63,131 bases of DNA from an uncultured Oscillospiraceae bacterium (GCA_944387845.1 CALXGH010000025.1:1-63131); one strand, 5' to 3'; positions 35,171 to 44,046 are shown, counted from the stretch's first letter. Numbers and translations are program-made. The notes: generated by a model from the sequence alone, not told the origin.

Positions 35171-35209
35171 AAAATCCGTCAAAATCACAAGATTTTGACG
35201 GATTTTTTC
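35171..35209 (+). terminator. Terminator after tRNA-Pro
   Basis: AAAATCCGTCAAAATC (35171-35186) and its complement (35191-35206) form a perfect 16-bp stem with loop ACAA and a T-run, starting at the base after the CCA end. Confidence 0.92.
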
Positions 35210-35213
35210 TGCT

Positions 35214-35396
35214 TTACACATATTTTTGTAAGCTGATTACTGCAAGCTTTTCCTTTACGCTGGCAACTGTCAGGATTAACTCTCTGTTTCCTGCTTTGAG
35301 TTTTGTTTGCCATTTCGACAATGTTTTTAAGATGGATGACAAACATTCGATTAGTTGCTATACTAGATGTTGAATATCGTCAAATTTTTAATTAGT
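35214..35396 (-). pseudogene. Possible gene remnant with in-frame stop
   Basis: On the minus strand a coherent-looking reading (DDIQHLV, stop, QLIECLSSILKTLSKWQ, then KAGNRELILTVASVKEKL) runs to TAA at 35214 but has no start and an internal TAG. It may be the broken C-terminal end of a helical protein. No family was recognised, so this is weak. Confidence 0.25.
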
Positions 35397-35743
35397 TGTA
35401 GTACAGGTATGAGTTATCCCATTCCCGACTATCAAAATCAGAAGATCGAGGCCATGAAACTGATCACAGGATCTGTCGGTCGCATTTTCTGAGCAAGTTC
35501 CGTAGCTGTAGGGCTTATGAGTGCAGTCTGTGGAACCATCGGTTAGATACTCGCTGGACTATTGACTAGGTATTGTGGAGAATGTATCAGCATAAGCCGG
35601 CATTTCCCCTGCTTGTAGAAGCGGAGGCCCGGAGCTAATACTAATGAACGTCAAAATTCACGTAAGAGGAGCGCGGCAAATAGGCGCTCCGTTGGGACAA
35701 TTAATGACAGCAATTTTTGCAGTAGAAAGAGGTATATCAGAAA
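35397..35743 (+). other. Gene-poor degraded stretch between tRNA-Pro and cls
   Basis: No confident gene. Short plus-strand fragments follow one another: one starting MSYPIPDYQNQKIEAMKL and ending within 30 codons, and another, after a frame change, reading FRSCRAYECSLWNHRL to KPAFPLLVEAEARS. This suggests a decayed gene with stops and frameshifts. A GGAGCGC/GCGCTCC inverted repeat lies at 35668-35690. The cls promoter is presumably within the last 100 bases but is not clear. Confidence 0.4.
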
Positions 35744-37330
35744 ATGGATCTGGAGAAAGCTACACAGGAGAACAAAGGTCTTTCTTTGTTGAAAGCCGGA
35801 TGGAAAGGCATTATTTCCATCGCATTTAGTCGTATGGCTATAATTGTACTGTTGCTTGCGCTGCAGGTATTAGTCCTGTTCGGCGTGTTCCGCCGGTTCG
35901 GTGATTTCCTTCCTCATATATTTGGAGGCACACTCATCTTTTCTGTGGCTATGGTGCTATATCTTTTAAACGGCCGTCTTGATGCCTCGGCAAAGCTCAC
36001 CTGGCTTCTCGTAATAATGCTCACTCCGGTATTTGGGTCTCTTTTGTATCTATTCACAAAAAGTGATTTGGGTCATAGAACTCTGCGCAATCGGGCAGCC
36101 AAAATGATGGAGCAGACCAAAGATATCCTCAATACCTCCACTGCGACCATGGAGAGGCTTGAACAGCAGGCTCCCGGCACCGCATCCCTTGCGCGCTACC
36201 TTGATCGTTGTGGTTCATTTCCGGTATATGAGAACACGTCTGTTACATATTTTCCTTTGGGTGAAAAAAAGTTTGAGGAGCTGTTACGTCAGCTTGAAAA
36301 AGCGGAGCGATTCATTTTTCTGGAGTATTTTATCGTGGAAGAGGGCCTCATGTGGGGACGTATTCTGGAGATACTTGCCCGAAAGGCTGCCCAAGGTGTT
36401 GATGTTCGTGTAATGTACGACGGCACCTGTGAGTTATCTACGCTTCCGCGGGACTACCCAAAGCGACTTAGAAAATTGGGTATACGCTGTAAAACCTTTG
36501 CCCCCATCACCCCATTCGTCTCCACCCACTATAACTACAGGGACCATCGGAAAATTCTGGTGATTGACGGGCATACTGCCTTTACCGGTGGTGTAAATTT
36601 GGCAGATGAGTACATAAACCACATTGTCAAACATGGGCACTGGAAAGACACAGCCATCATGCTTCAGGGTGATGCTGCCCGCAGCTTTACTCTAATGTTT
36701 TTGCAGATGTGGTATCTTGATGAAATCACACCAGACTTTTCTGTCTTGTCAGAGATACCAACATCTACTGTTTCCCAGGCGAAGGGCTTTGTTATTCCCT
36801 ACGGAGACTGCCCTGTTGATGCCGACCATGTGGGAGAGCAGGTGTACATCGATATCCTAAACAGAGCGCAGAAATACGTGCATATCATGTCCCCATATCT
36901 GATACTTGACGGAGAGCTGGAGTCCGCTCTTATCTATGCCGCAAAGCGTGGTGTGGATGTTCGTCTGATTCTTCCCGGTATTCCGGATAAGGCTTTCCCA
37001 TATGCTCTTGCGTTTACTCATTATTCTGCGCTTCTGGATGCAGGAGTAAAAATCGGCGAATATACCCCAGGATTTGTGCATGCGAAAGTATTTGTCTGCG
37101 ATGATTCTGAGGCTGTCGTTGGTACTATAAACCTTGACTATCGCAGCCTATATCATCATTTTGAGTGTGCGACCTACCTCAAAGATGTTCCCTGTATTCC
37201 GCAGATTCAGGAAGATTTTGAGGACACATGGAGCAAATGTCGCGTTGTAACACGGCAAAACATCCGGAAGGGCAACTTCTTCCGCTGGCTTTATGGCGTA
37301 ATATTGAAGCCGCTGGCACCGTTGATGTAG
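35744..37330 (+). CDS. cls: Cardiolipin synthase (phospholipase D family)
   Basis: A 528-residue membrane enzyme joining two phosphatidylglycerols to cardiolipin. Three N-terminal hydrophobic helices (about 25-45, 55-75, 85-105) precede two PLD catalytic halves. The first holds NYRDHRKILVIDG (about residues 262-274); the second holds FVHAKVFVCDD (about 444-454) with GTINLDYRS behind it. Both HxK motifs are present, as HRK and HAK. Length is slightly above the 480-510 typical of ClsA. AGAGGT lies before the ATG. Confidence 0.93.
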   Translation: MDLEKATQENKGLSLLKAGWKGIISIAFSRMAIIVLLLALQVLVLFGVFRRFGDFLPHIFGGTLIFSVAMVLYLLNGRLDASAKLTWLLVIMLTPVFGSLLYLFTKSDLGHRTLRNRAAKMMEQTKDILNTSTATMERLEQQAPGTASLARYLDRCGSFPVYENTSVTYFPLGEKKFEELLRQLEKAERFIFLEYFIVEEGLMWGRILEILARKAAQGVDVRVMYDGTCELSTLPRDYPKRLRKLGIRCKTFAPITPFVSTHYNYRDHRKILVIDGHTAFTGGVNLADEYINHIVKHGHWKDTAIMLQGDAARSFTLMFLQMWYLDEITPDFSVLSEIPTSTVSQAKGFVIPYGDCPVDADHVGEQVYIDILNRAQKYVHIMSPYLILDGELESALIYAAKRGVDVRLILPGIPDKAFPYALAFTHYSALLDAGVKIGEYTPGFVHAKVFVCDDSEAVVGTINLDYRSLYHHFECATYLKDVPCIPQIQEDFEDTWSKCRVVTRQNIRKGNFFRWLYGVILKPLAPLM

Positions 37331-37420
37331 TTTTCTGTGTTGGTGCGATGACTGAAAAATGTCCTATAACAGTAAATAGATCCGTTTCATGATTGGAATT
37401 ATTATATAGGAGCGTATATA

Positions 37421-37456
37421 TGTGCGGTGGTATTATTTCACAAAAAATTGCATAGG
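37421..37456 (+). other. Very short reading frame behind a ribosome site
   Basis: AGGAG is followed by ATG and eleven codons (MCGGIISQKIA) before a stop, in the 177-base gap between cls and the methyltransferase gene. It could be a remnant of a gene start, a leader peptide or chance. No function is claimed. Confidence 0.15.
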
Positions 37457-37507
37457 CCCATGTAAATAGCCAAAACTACTTTAAATTATTTATATGGGGG
37501 ATTAAAT

Positions 37508-38239
37508 ATGAAAGAAAACAAATATGATAATGAAATCTTTTTCAAAAAATACAGTCAAATGATACGTTCACAGGAGGGCCTAAAAGGGGCCGGTGAATGG
37601 TCCGAGTTAAGAAAAATTCTTCCGGATTTCCGTAACAAAAAAGTACTTGACTTAGGGTGCGGTTACGGCTGGCATTGCAAATATGCCGCTGATAACAAGG
37701 CCTTATATGTGCTTGGTACAGATATTTCCCACAAGATGATCCAGACCGCTCATAAAATCAATGCCGCACCACAAATCGATTATAAGTGTATTGCTATGGA
37801 GGATCTGTCTTTTCCAGCACACACTTTTGATGTTATCCTGAGTTCTTTAGCTTTTCACTACATAAAAGATTTTGAGCCACTGGTAAAAAATATCGCAACA
37901 TGGATTAAGCCGGGAGGTTGTTTCGTATTTTCTGTGGAGCATCCTGTTTTTACTTCTTATGGAACACAAGACTGGTATTATGATAAAAATGGTGAAATTC
38001 TACATTTTCCTGTGGACAACTATTACTATGAGGGCCCGAGGGAAGCGATATTTTTAGGAGAGAAAGTTATAAAATATCATCGAACATTAACAACTTATCT
38101 GAACACACTGCTGCAAAATGGGTTTCAGCTGCAACATATTATCGAACCGCAGCCACCAAAAGAAATGATGGATATTGACGGTATGAAAGATGAGATGCGT
38201 CGTCCCATGATGTTGCTTGTTTCAGCCATAAAAATTTAA
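37508..38239 (+). CDS. Class I SAM-dependent methyltransferase
   Basis: A 243-residue Rossmann methyltransferase. Motif I VLDLGCGYGWHC (about 49-60) binds SAM, GTDIS is motif II, and DVILSSLAFHYI is motif IV/post. The C-terminal half (VEHPVFTSY, TYLNTLLQNGF) resembles small-molecule (UbiE/Tam-like) methyltransferases. Substrate unknown. It is transcribed alone between cls and a strong terminator; GGGGGA precedes the ATG. Confidence 0.9.
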   Translation: MKENKYDNEIFFKKYSQMIRSQEGLKGAGEWSELRKILPDFRNKKVLDLGCGYGWHCKYAADNKALYVLGTDISHKMIQTAHKINAAPQIDYKCIAMEDLSFPAHTFDVILSSLAFHYIKDFEPLVKNIATWIKPGGCFVFSVEHPVFTSYGTQDWYYDKNGEILHFPVDNYYYEGPREAIFLGEKVIKYHRTLTTYLNTLLQNGFQLQHIIEPQPPKEMMDIDGMKDEMRRPMMLLVSAIKI

Positions 38240-38254
38240 CTTTGTTATAGTTGC

Positions 38255-38286
38255 AGCGGCTATATAAAAATATATAGCCGCTTTTT
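38255..38286 (+). terminator. Terminator after the methyltransferase gene
   Basis: AGCGGCTATATA (38255-38266) pairs with TATATAGCCGCT (38271-38282), loop AAAA, then TTTT. Confidence 0.85.
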
Positions 38287-38422
38287 AAAACAGTTTATAT
38301 TATAAAAAATTTGTCTTGCAATGTATGTATTTTTATATCTTAAGCGAAATATCGCTGTATGCCTTTTCTTAAAAATAGTGTTTTTTATAATCATTTATCG
38401 ATATAAAGAGAGGAATACCTAA

Positions 38423-38956
38423 ATGAAAATTGTATGTTTCGGCGATTCCAACACGTATGGATACGACCCCCGCTCTTTCTTGGGAGGTCGCTACGACAGA
38501 GAAAACCGCTGGGTTGACATCGTGGCAGACAAAACCGGCTGGGAGGTCTGCAATATGGGTCAAAACGGCCGACAAATACCGGAAACGACCTATGATATAC
38601 CTAAAGATACAGATCTTTTAATAATTATGCTTGGCACAAATGATATCCTTCAGGGCCGCAGTCCTGAGTCTGCTGCATTAAATCTGGAGCGCTTTATTTC
38701 CGCTTTGGTGCTGGATCATGATAAGATTTTACTCATTGCGCCGCCTCCACTTACCAGGGGTCAGTGGGTGCCTGAAGATGGACTTATTGATAATTCTCTG
38801 GCTCTTGCAAAATACTATGAATCTTTGGCCAAACGACTTGGTATAGGTTTTGCCGACGCTGGGAGATGGAACATCGCTCTTTCCTATGACGGCGTACATT
38901 TTTCAGAGCAGGGCCACAGAGCCTTTGCCGCAAAACTTTTGGAGGTTATAATATGA
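38423..38956 (+). CDS. SGNH/GDSL-type hydrolase
   Basis: A 177-residue cytosolic esterase-fold protein. Block I FGDSNTYG holds the catalytic Ser, block III LGTNDIL the oxyanion Asn, and block V SYDGVHFSEQGH the Asp-x-x-His pair. Members deacylate sugars or lipids; substrate unknown. It is the first gene of a six-gene operon and its stop overlaps the next start in ATGA. Confidence 0.9.
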   Translation: MKIVCFGDSNTYGYDPRSFLGGRYDRENRWVDIVADKTGWEVCNMGQNGRQIPETTYDIPKDTDLLIIMLGTNDILQGRSPESAALNLERFISALVLDHDKILLIAPPPLTRGQWVPEDGLIDNSLALAKYYESLAKRLGIGFADAGRWNIALSYDGVHFSEQGHRAFAAKLLEVII

Positions 38957-39336
38957 AGCGTATAACTGCGTTTTTTCTTTTCCTCGTACTGATTTTTGCT
39001 GGTTGCAGTGGAAAAGATGAAAATACCACATATAAGCAGATAAGTCAGGAAGAGGCTAAAGAAATGATGGACACTGAGGACGTCATAATCCTTGACGTCC
39101 GGGAACAGGATAAATATGATAGCGGCCATATTCCCGGCGCTGTCCTTTTGCCTGTTGGAACAATTGATGAGGACACGGCCGCTTCCGTCATTCCCGAAAA
39201 GGATTCCATTGTTCTGGTATACTGCCGCAGCGGTAACCGCAGCAAAAATGCCTCGGCTGCCCTGGTGGAGCTTGGCTATACCGCCATCTATGAGTTCGGT
39301 GGTATAAACACCTGGCCTTATGAAATTGAACAGTAA
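38953..39336 (+). CDS. Rhodanese-domain lipoprotein
   Basis: A 127-residue exported protein. A signal peptide (MKRITAFFLFLVLIFAG) ends in the lipobox FAGC, so the mature protein is lipid-anchored at Cys18. A single rhodanese domain follows with VIILDVREQDKYDSGHIPGA and the active-site loop CRSGNRS (persulfide-carrying Cys). Outside the membrane it could handle sulfur transfer or thiol redox. It overlaps the preceding SGNH gene by 4 bases. Confidence 0.92.
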   Translation: MKRITAFFLFLVLIFAGCSGKDENTTYKQISQEEAKEMMDTEDVIILDVREQDKYDSGHIPGAVLLPVGTIDEDTAASVIPEKDSIVLVYCRSGNRSKNASAALVELGYTAIYEFGGINTWPYEIEQ

Positions 39337-39367
39337 CAGTCAGTTTTGGCCAGACAAGGAGATTACT

Positions 39368-39946
39368 ATGCGTATTTTAATACTGGGAAACAGTCTGACC
39401 ACAGCAAACAACATGCCGCAGACACTATCCCAACTTACATCGGCAGAAGTTGTCTGCCATTCTCGTGGCGGCTCACGCCTTGCCGAACATCTGAATCCAG
39501 CGACAAAGCTAGGAGCAAAAACCCAGTCTGCGCTGGAAAACGAGAATTGGGACTTTGTCATTCTTCAAGAGATGAGCCATGGGCCGATCACTTCCCCAAA
39601 AAGCTTCTTTGCCAGTGTGGAGAAACTGTGCCATAAGATACATGAAATAGGTGCTGTCCCTGTTTTATACGCCACATGGGCATATAAACCAGGTAGCGCC
39701 AAATTAGACGCCAAAGGCTGGGACTATGAAGATATGGCAATTTCAATGTCTACAGCCTACCACGAAGCGGCAGCAGAAAACAACGCTTTGATTGCCGATG
39801 TGGGAGGGCGCTTTTACGAGATGTCTCAAACGCAAAACCTCTACGCTGCCGATGGTGTTCATCCCAATGAAACAGGTTCTCGCATTGCGGCACAGACAAT
39901 CGCAGAGATCATTGGAAAACATAAGGAGAATAGTTATGATTCGTGA
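39368..39946 (+). CDS. Second SGNH-type hydrolase
   Basis: A 192-residue SGNH-fold protein: RILILGNSLTTANN (block I Ser), SRGGSRL, LQEMSHGP in the block III region, and YAADGVHPNETGS (Asp/His block V). The ATG at 39368 follows AAGGAGA, so an earlier in-frame ATG overlapping the rhodanese gene is not used. It differs in sequence from the first hydrolase and is not a recent duplicate. It overlaps the next gene by 11 bases. Confidence 0.88.
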   Translation: MRILILGNSLTTANNMPQTLSQLTSAEVVCHSRGGSRLAEHLNPATKLGAKTQSALENENWDFVILQEMSHGPITSPKSFFASVEKLCHKIHEIGAVPVLYATWAYKPGSAKLDAKGWDYEDMAISMSTAYHEAAAENNALIADVGGRFYEMSQTQNLYAADGVHPNETGSRIAAQTIAEIIGKHKENSYDS

Positions 39947-40346
39947 TATTTGCAAAGACAAGGAATTTCTCGCTAAGAAGGCAGAATCGGCCAAACAGGA
40001 AGATATTAATATTGCCTTAGACCTTCTTGAAACACTCAAGCACCACAAGGACGGCTGTGTCGGCATGGCCGCCAATATGATTGGGATAAACAAACGAATA
40101 ATTGCTTTTGAAAATGATGGCGATTATATGATAATGTTCAACCCGGAGATAATAAAAAAAGCCGAACCCTATCAGACCCAGGAGGGTTGCCTCTCTCTTG
40201 AAGGCATCCGTCCTGCCAAGCGCTGGAAATCCATAAAGGTCCGTTGGCAAAATGAGAAATTTCAGGAGCGGATCAAGACTTTTACTGGCTGGACTGCACA
40301 AATAATTCAGCACGAGATAGATCACTGCGAAGGGATCATTATCTGA
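39936..40346 (+). CDS. Peptide deformylase-like protein
   Basis: A 136-residue metallohydrolase. The zinc site is intact: EGCLS with Cys85, and QHEIDH with His126, Glu127 and His130. Motif 1, normally GxGLAAPQ, reads GMAANMIG, replacing the Gln (oxyanion support) with Met48. This variant class is shorter than the main deformylase (about 150-170) and is probably a secondary enzyme, perhaps acting on other formyl or acyl groups. ATAAGGAG precedes the ATG at 39936. Part of the six-gene operon. Confidence 0.85.
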   Translation: MIRDICKDKEFLAKKAESAKQEDINIALDLLETLKHHKDGCVGMAANMIGINKRIIAFENDGDYMIMFNPEIIKKAEPYQTQEGCLSLEGIRPAKRWKSIKVRWQNEKFQERIKTFTGWTAQIIQHEIDHCEGIII

Positions 40347-40357
40347 GGAGGATTTTT

Positions 40358-40672
40358 ATGAAAAAGTGCAGAATCACCGTAATGCGTATGGCCCGTTACG
40401 ATGATCTGATTAATAAATATGAGAACCCAATTTCACACGCCTGTGATATGAAAGAAGGTATGGTTTTCATTTCAAACGGTTGGGAGAAGCCGGAAGGCTT
40501 TTGTCAAAGCGCCTGGGACACCCTCTCCCCTTTTGTGCTGGCTTTAAGCCACGGCGGAGAAAACTTTTATGACGGCTGGATGAGAAATCCCAAGTCTGCC
40601 ATGCTTTCCTGTAACGACGGTTTCCGTCCGGTGAGCTTTTTTGTTGAAGCTCTCGATGAGGACGCAGATTAA
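40358..40672 (+). CDS. TIGR04076-family protein
   Basis: A 104-residue protein matching the small uncharacterised family recognised by KCRITVMR, CDMKEGMVF, KPEGFCQSAWDTL and SCNDGFRPV. Conserved cysteines (Cys4, Cys28, Cys49, Cys84) suggest metal or redox use. Function unknown. It starts 11 bases after the deformylase-like gene behind GAGGAGG, and is followed by a flavodoxin gene, a pairing that supports a redox role. Confidence 0.8.
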   Translation: MKKCRITVMRMARYDDLINKYENPISHACDMKEGMVFISNGWEKPEGFCQSAWDTLSPFVLALSHGGENFYDGWMRNPKSAMLSCNDGFRPVSFFVEALDEDAD

Positions 40673-40684
40673 GGAGAAATTAAT

Positions 40685-41152
40685 ATGAAAACTGTTATTT
40701 GTTATTATTCCCGACACCATGGAAATACCCTTAAGGTTCTGGAGGCAATAGCTCAGCAGGGAGATGTGGATCTCATAGATGTAAATACACGCCAGTCCGT
40801 CCGCCTTGAGGAGTATGACTGTATCGGTTTTGCCTCGGGTATTTATGGCTTTGAGGTACACAAAGCCGTTGTGAATTTTGCCCGTCAGTATCTGCCGCAG
40901 GGAAAGCCTGTATTTTTCGTCTACACTTACGGCGGGGCAAAAGGCTCCGCAGCTAAAAGTATTATGAATATCGCGGCAGAGCGTGGCTGTCCTATACTGG
41001 GCCAGTTCGGTTGCAGAGGATACGATACCTTTGGACCATTCAAAATAATCGGCGGCATTGCCAAAGACCATCCCAATGCCCGGGACCTGGAAAACGCCAA
41101 GAATTTTTATAGGGAACTATCAGAAAAGCTCGGTGGAGCCGGCGGCCGGTAA
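40685..41152 (+). CDS. Flavodoxin-family protein
   Basis: A 155-residue flavodoxin fold. The FMN phosphate loop reads YYSRHHGNTLKV, and the later loops FASGIYGFEVHKA and VYTYGGAKG fit FMN ring contacts. It would carry one or two electrons for an unidentified partner, possibly within this operon. Last gene of the six-gene unit; a terminator follows. Confidence 0.88.
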   Translation: MKTVICYYSRHHGNTLKVLEAIAQQGDVDLIDVNTRQSVRLEEYDCIGFASGIYGFEVHKAVVNFARQYLPQGKPVFFVYTYGGAKGSAAKSIMNIAAERGCPILGQFGCRGYDTFGPFKIIGGIAKDHPNARDLENAKNFYRELSEKLGGAGGR

Positions 41153-41466
41153 TCCACGTTGTGTCTCTGATTGTCATGGATAATATGGCTCTTACAGAAT
41201 ATATTTTGTATGTTTACAGCGGCAGGTAAAAAATCGCCTTGACTTTTTACCTGCCGTTTTGTACTCTTTATTTGGACATACTTAACCGCGCTGCAAAGCC
41301 TGCGGTTATTATGAATTTAATTTACTTGCTATTGGCTGCTTGGTCCTGTCGTATTCCCGCTGAGACGCAGCACCGGGTGCCTGTGTTAATATCACCCGTC
41401 TGTGCGTTTTCGGCATTATGTGAAAGAACAGAATTGGCCGGCAAGGGAAAGAGTAGGTGCAGTAAA
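41153..41466 (+). other. Intergenic stretch with terminator and unassigned leader
   Basis: Between flavodoxin and the M20 gene. It holds the terminator at 41220-41260, then about 200 bases with no gene recognised. A reading continuous with the M20 gene runs back to 41239, but it overlaps the terminator and has no ribosome site, so it is judged untranslated. Confidence 0.5.
41220..41262 (+). terminator. Terminator after the six-gene operon
   Basis: CGGCAGGTAAAAA (41220-41232) pairs with TTTTTACCTGCCG (41244-41256), followed by TTTTG. Confidence 0.82.
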
Positions 41467-42585
41467 ATGATTTCAAAAGAACGCTTACAGTCTCGTTTCC
41501 TGGAAATGATCCAGGTCTTTAGCCCATCCGGACGGGAACTTCCAATGGTGCAGTGGCTGGCAGATTATTTTACCCAGCGCGGCATTGAGTTCCGTACCGA
41601 TGAGGCCGGCAAGGCTTACGGCGGTAATGGCAAAAACCTTGTAGCCCATATTCCCGGCACTATCCCCGGCGATCCTATCGGTTTTGTTGCTCATACCGAC
41701 CAGATCGAGCCATGCAAAGACATTCATCCTATAGTCGAGGGCGATATTATCCGTACTGATGGAACAACAACTCTCGGCGGCGATGATAAAGGCGGAATTA
41801 CCGCAATACTTGAGGCCGTTGAGGATCTCATTGAGACCAAAGCTCCCCACAGGGATATATATCTTCTCTTCTCATGTTCTGAAGAGACAAGCATGCTGGG
41901 CGTTAAAAATATGGACCTTACCATGCTGCCCTGCAAGGACCTTGTTGTTCCTGACGCAACAGGCGAAACAGGTATCCTCGCCTATAAGGCCCCAGCAATG
42001 GAAGCTATTCGCGCTGAATTCCACGGCAGAAAAGCTCACGCTGGTATTGAGCCTGAAAAGGGCGTAAACGCCATTGTTGCCGCTGGCAAAGCCATAAGCA
42101 ATATGCATATTGGTAGAATATCACCGGAGACTACATCAAACATCGGCCGTATTGAAGGCGGCGGCGCTACAAACGTTGTAACTGACTCCGTATTCTTCAC
42201 AGCAGAGATCCGCTCTCACAATCTGGACGTACTTATGAGTGAAGTCGCCCACATGGAAGAGTGCTGCCGTAAGGCCGCTGAAGAGGTTGGCGCAACATAT
42301 GAGTTCTCTCACGAGCGCGCATATCACACTCTCAACGTTCCACTTGACTGCAGCCTTGTAAAAATGACTGTAAAAGCCATGGAGGAAGAGGGCGTTAAGC
42401 CAAACTGCGTTGTTATCGGCGGCGGAAGCGATGCAAACATTTTGGCAGGCCACGGATACCGCAGCGTAATTTTAGGCCTCGGCATGAAAGACGTACACAC
42501 AACAGACGAGTCTCTTGACATGAATGAAGTACTCAAATGCACAAAAATTATGCGCCGTATTATGAGTATGGAAGAGGCTGAGTAA
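41467..42585 (+). CDS. M20-family metallopeptidase (PepT-like)
   Basis: A 372-residue M20 peptidase. Zinc ligands are AHTDQ, LGGDDKGGI (bridging Asp), CSEETSMLG (catalytic Glu pair), PDATGETG and VHTTDESL (C-terminal His). The dimerisation lid lies at about 180-290 (GRKAHAGIEPEKGVNA). The sequence is nearest to the PepT-like/YqjE group of aminopeptidases. The ATG at 41467 is used because family homology begins there. The next gene, another M20 member, starts 5 bases later. Confidence 0.88.
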   Translation: MISKERLQSRFLEMIQVFSPSGRELPMVQWLADYFTQRGIEFRTDEAGKAYGGNGKNLVAHIPGTIPGDPIGFVAHTDQIEPCKDIHPIVEGDIIRTDGTTTLGGDDKGGITAILEAVEDLIETKAPHRDIYLLFSCSEETSMLGVKNMDLTMLPCKDLVVPDATGETGILAYKAPAMEAIRAEFHGRKAHAGIEPEKGVNAIVAAGKAISNMHIGRISPETTSNIGRIEGGGATNVVTDSVFFTAEIRSHNLDVLMSEVAHMEECCRKAAEEVGATYEFSHERAYHTLNVPLDCSLVKMTVKAMEEEGVKPNCVVIGGGSDANILAGHGYRSVILGLGMKDVHTTDESLDMNEVLKCTKIMRRIMSMEEAE

Positions 42586-42590
42586 TCGCC

Positions 42591-43928
42591 ATGGATAAGC
42601 AGACATTAAAACAGCGGTGCTGTGAGGCTATTGACCAGAACCGAGATACTGTTTTTGCTCTGGCTGATGACATATACCGCCACCCTGAGATGGGCTTTCG
42701 GGAGTTCCGCTCCACTAATAAGATGAAAGAAGCTTTTGAAGGTCTGGGTCTTCAGGTTGAAGACGGCATTGCCTATACAGGATGTTCGGCCAAAGCTGGC
42801 AGCGACAATGGTCCTACCGTAGCAATAATGGGCGAACTTGATTGTCTTAATTGCCCGGATCACCCGGACTCCACTGAAGATGGCAATGTCCACTCCTGCG
42901 GCCATCATGCCCAGCTGGCAAACCTCTACGCTAGTGCTATTGGTCTTATAAAGTCCGGCGTTCTCTCTGAACTATGCGGCTCTGTTAAGTTTATAGCAAT
43001 ACCTGCCGAGGAGTATGTAGACTCAGATTTCCGCAATACTCTTATAAACGACGGCAAAATAAATTATTACAGCGGAAAGCAGGAGTATCTATACCGTGGT
43101 GGTATGGACGATGTTGATATGGTCCTTCAGGCCCACCTTATAAATCCTCAGGACGAAAATATCGTCAGCTGCCTTGATACAGACTGCGATGGTTTTATCA
43201 GCAAAAGGGTCCGCTTTATTGGCCGTGCTTCCCATGCCGGTTTTGCACCATGGGAAGGGGTTAACGCTCTAAACATGGCTCAGCTTGCAATCGGCGCCAT
43301 TCATACTCTTCGCGAGACTTTCAGAGATGACGATATGATCAGAGTGAGCTCTATAATCACAAAGTGCGGCGAAATGGTAAACACTGTTCCCGCAGAAGTT
43401 GAAATGCAGCTCATGGTCCGCGCCGCTACACTTGAGGCTATGCTCGACTCCTCTAAAAAGGTAGATAGAGCCCTTAAAGCAGGTGCGCTGGCGCTGGGTG
43501 GAAAGGTCGAGATCAGAAACGAGATAGGATATCTGCCCCTTCACTCCAGCCGTGAGCTCACGGCTCTGTACAGGGACAATATAAAATCCTACCTTGGGCT
43601 CGGCGATGATGCCTTTATTTCCGAATATGCCAGTGCAGGCTCCACAGATCTTGGCGATATATCTCATATCATGCCCTGTATGCATATCTGGACTGGCGGC
43701 ATATCCGGCGCACTCCACGCCAGTGATTTTAAGGTAACTGACCGTGAGGCTGCCTTTATTATGCCGGCTAAAATGATGGCAATGACAGTCATAGATCTTC
43801 TTTTTGACAGAGCGCAAGGCGCAAAAACCGTCCTCGATGCGTACAGGCCAGTCTTTACAAAAGACGAGTATATCGCCTTTATGAAAGATCATACCGGCAC
43901 TGATACATTCGACGGCTCCGCAATATAA
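42591..43928 (+). CDS. M20-family amidohydrolase (AbgB-like)
   Basis: A 445-residue amidohydrolase. DIYRHPEMGFREFRS, HSCGHHAQLA, PAEEYVD and HASDFKVTDREAAF place it with p-aminobenzoyl-glutamate or N-acyl-amino-acid hydrolases of peptidase family M20D. It differs from its neighbour in subfamily, so the pair may act in sequence on an N-acylated peptide. No strong ribosome site precedes the ATG, suggesting coupling to the upstream gene. A hairpin terminator follows. Confidence 0.87.
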   Translation: MDKQTLKQRCCEAIDQNRDTVFALADDIYRHPEMGFREFRSTNKMKEAFEGLGLQVEDGIAYTGCSAKAGSDNGPTVAIMGELDCLNCPDHPDSTEDGNVHSCGHHAQLANLYASAIGLIKSGVLSELCGSVKFIAIPAEEYVDSDFRNTLINDGKINYYSGKQEYLYRGGMDDVDMVLQAHLINPQDENIVSCLDTDCDGFISKRVRFIGRASHAGFAPWEGVNALNMAQLAIGAIHTLRETFRDDDMIRVSSIITKCGEMVNTVPAEVEMQLMVRAATLEAMLDSSKKVDRALKAGALALGGKVEIRNEIGYLPLHSSRELTALYRDNIKSYLGLGDDAFISEYASAGSTDLGDISHIMPCMHIWTGGISGALHASDFKVTDREAAFIMPAKMMAMTVIDLLFDRAQGAKTVLDAYRPVFTKDEYIAFMKDHTGTDTFDGSAI

Positions 43929-43942
43929 AATCACATAACAAA

Positions 43943-43984
43943 AAATTCCGAATACCGCCTTTTGGCAGTATTCGGAATTTTTAT
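43943..43984. terminator. Bidirectional terminator between M20 pair and anti-sigma gene
   Basis: AAATTCCGAATAC (43943-43955) pairs with GTATTCGGAATTT (43968-43980). An inner GCC/GGC extension and T-rich flank follow. The anti-sigma operon ends at 44047 facing it, and the T/A tracts suit both directions. Confidence 0.8.
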
Positions 43985-44046
43985 TTGCAGTTTTTTCCAT
44001 CAGTTTTAAATCGCCTGAGTGTTTCACAAAGAGTCCTTGCCAGACT

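Noticed and set aside
35644-35829. Short plus-strand frame MNVKIHVRGARQIG before cls
   Set aside because: It runs out of frame into cls, has no good ribosome site and no recognised family; treated as part of the degraded stretch.
41239-41466. N-terminal extension of the PepT-like gene
   Set aside because: It starts inside the upstream terminator and the extra residues do not match the family.
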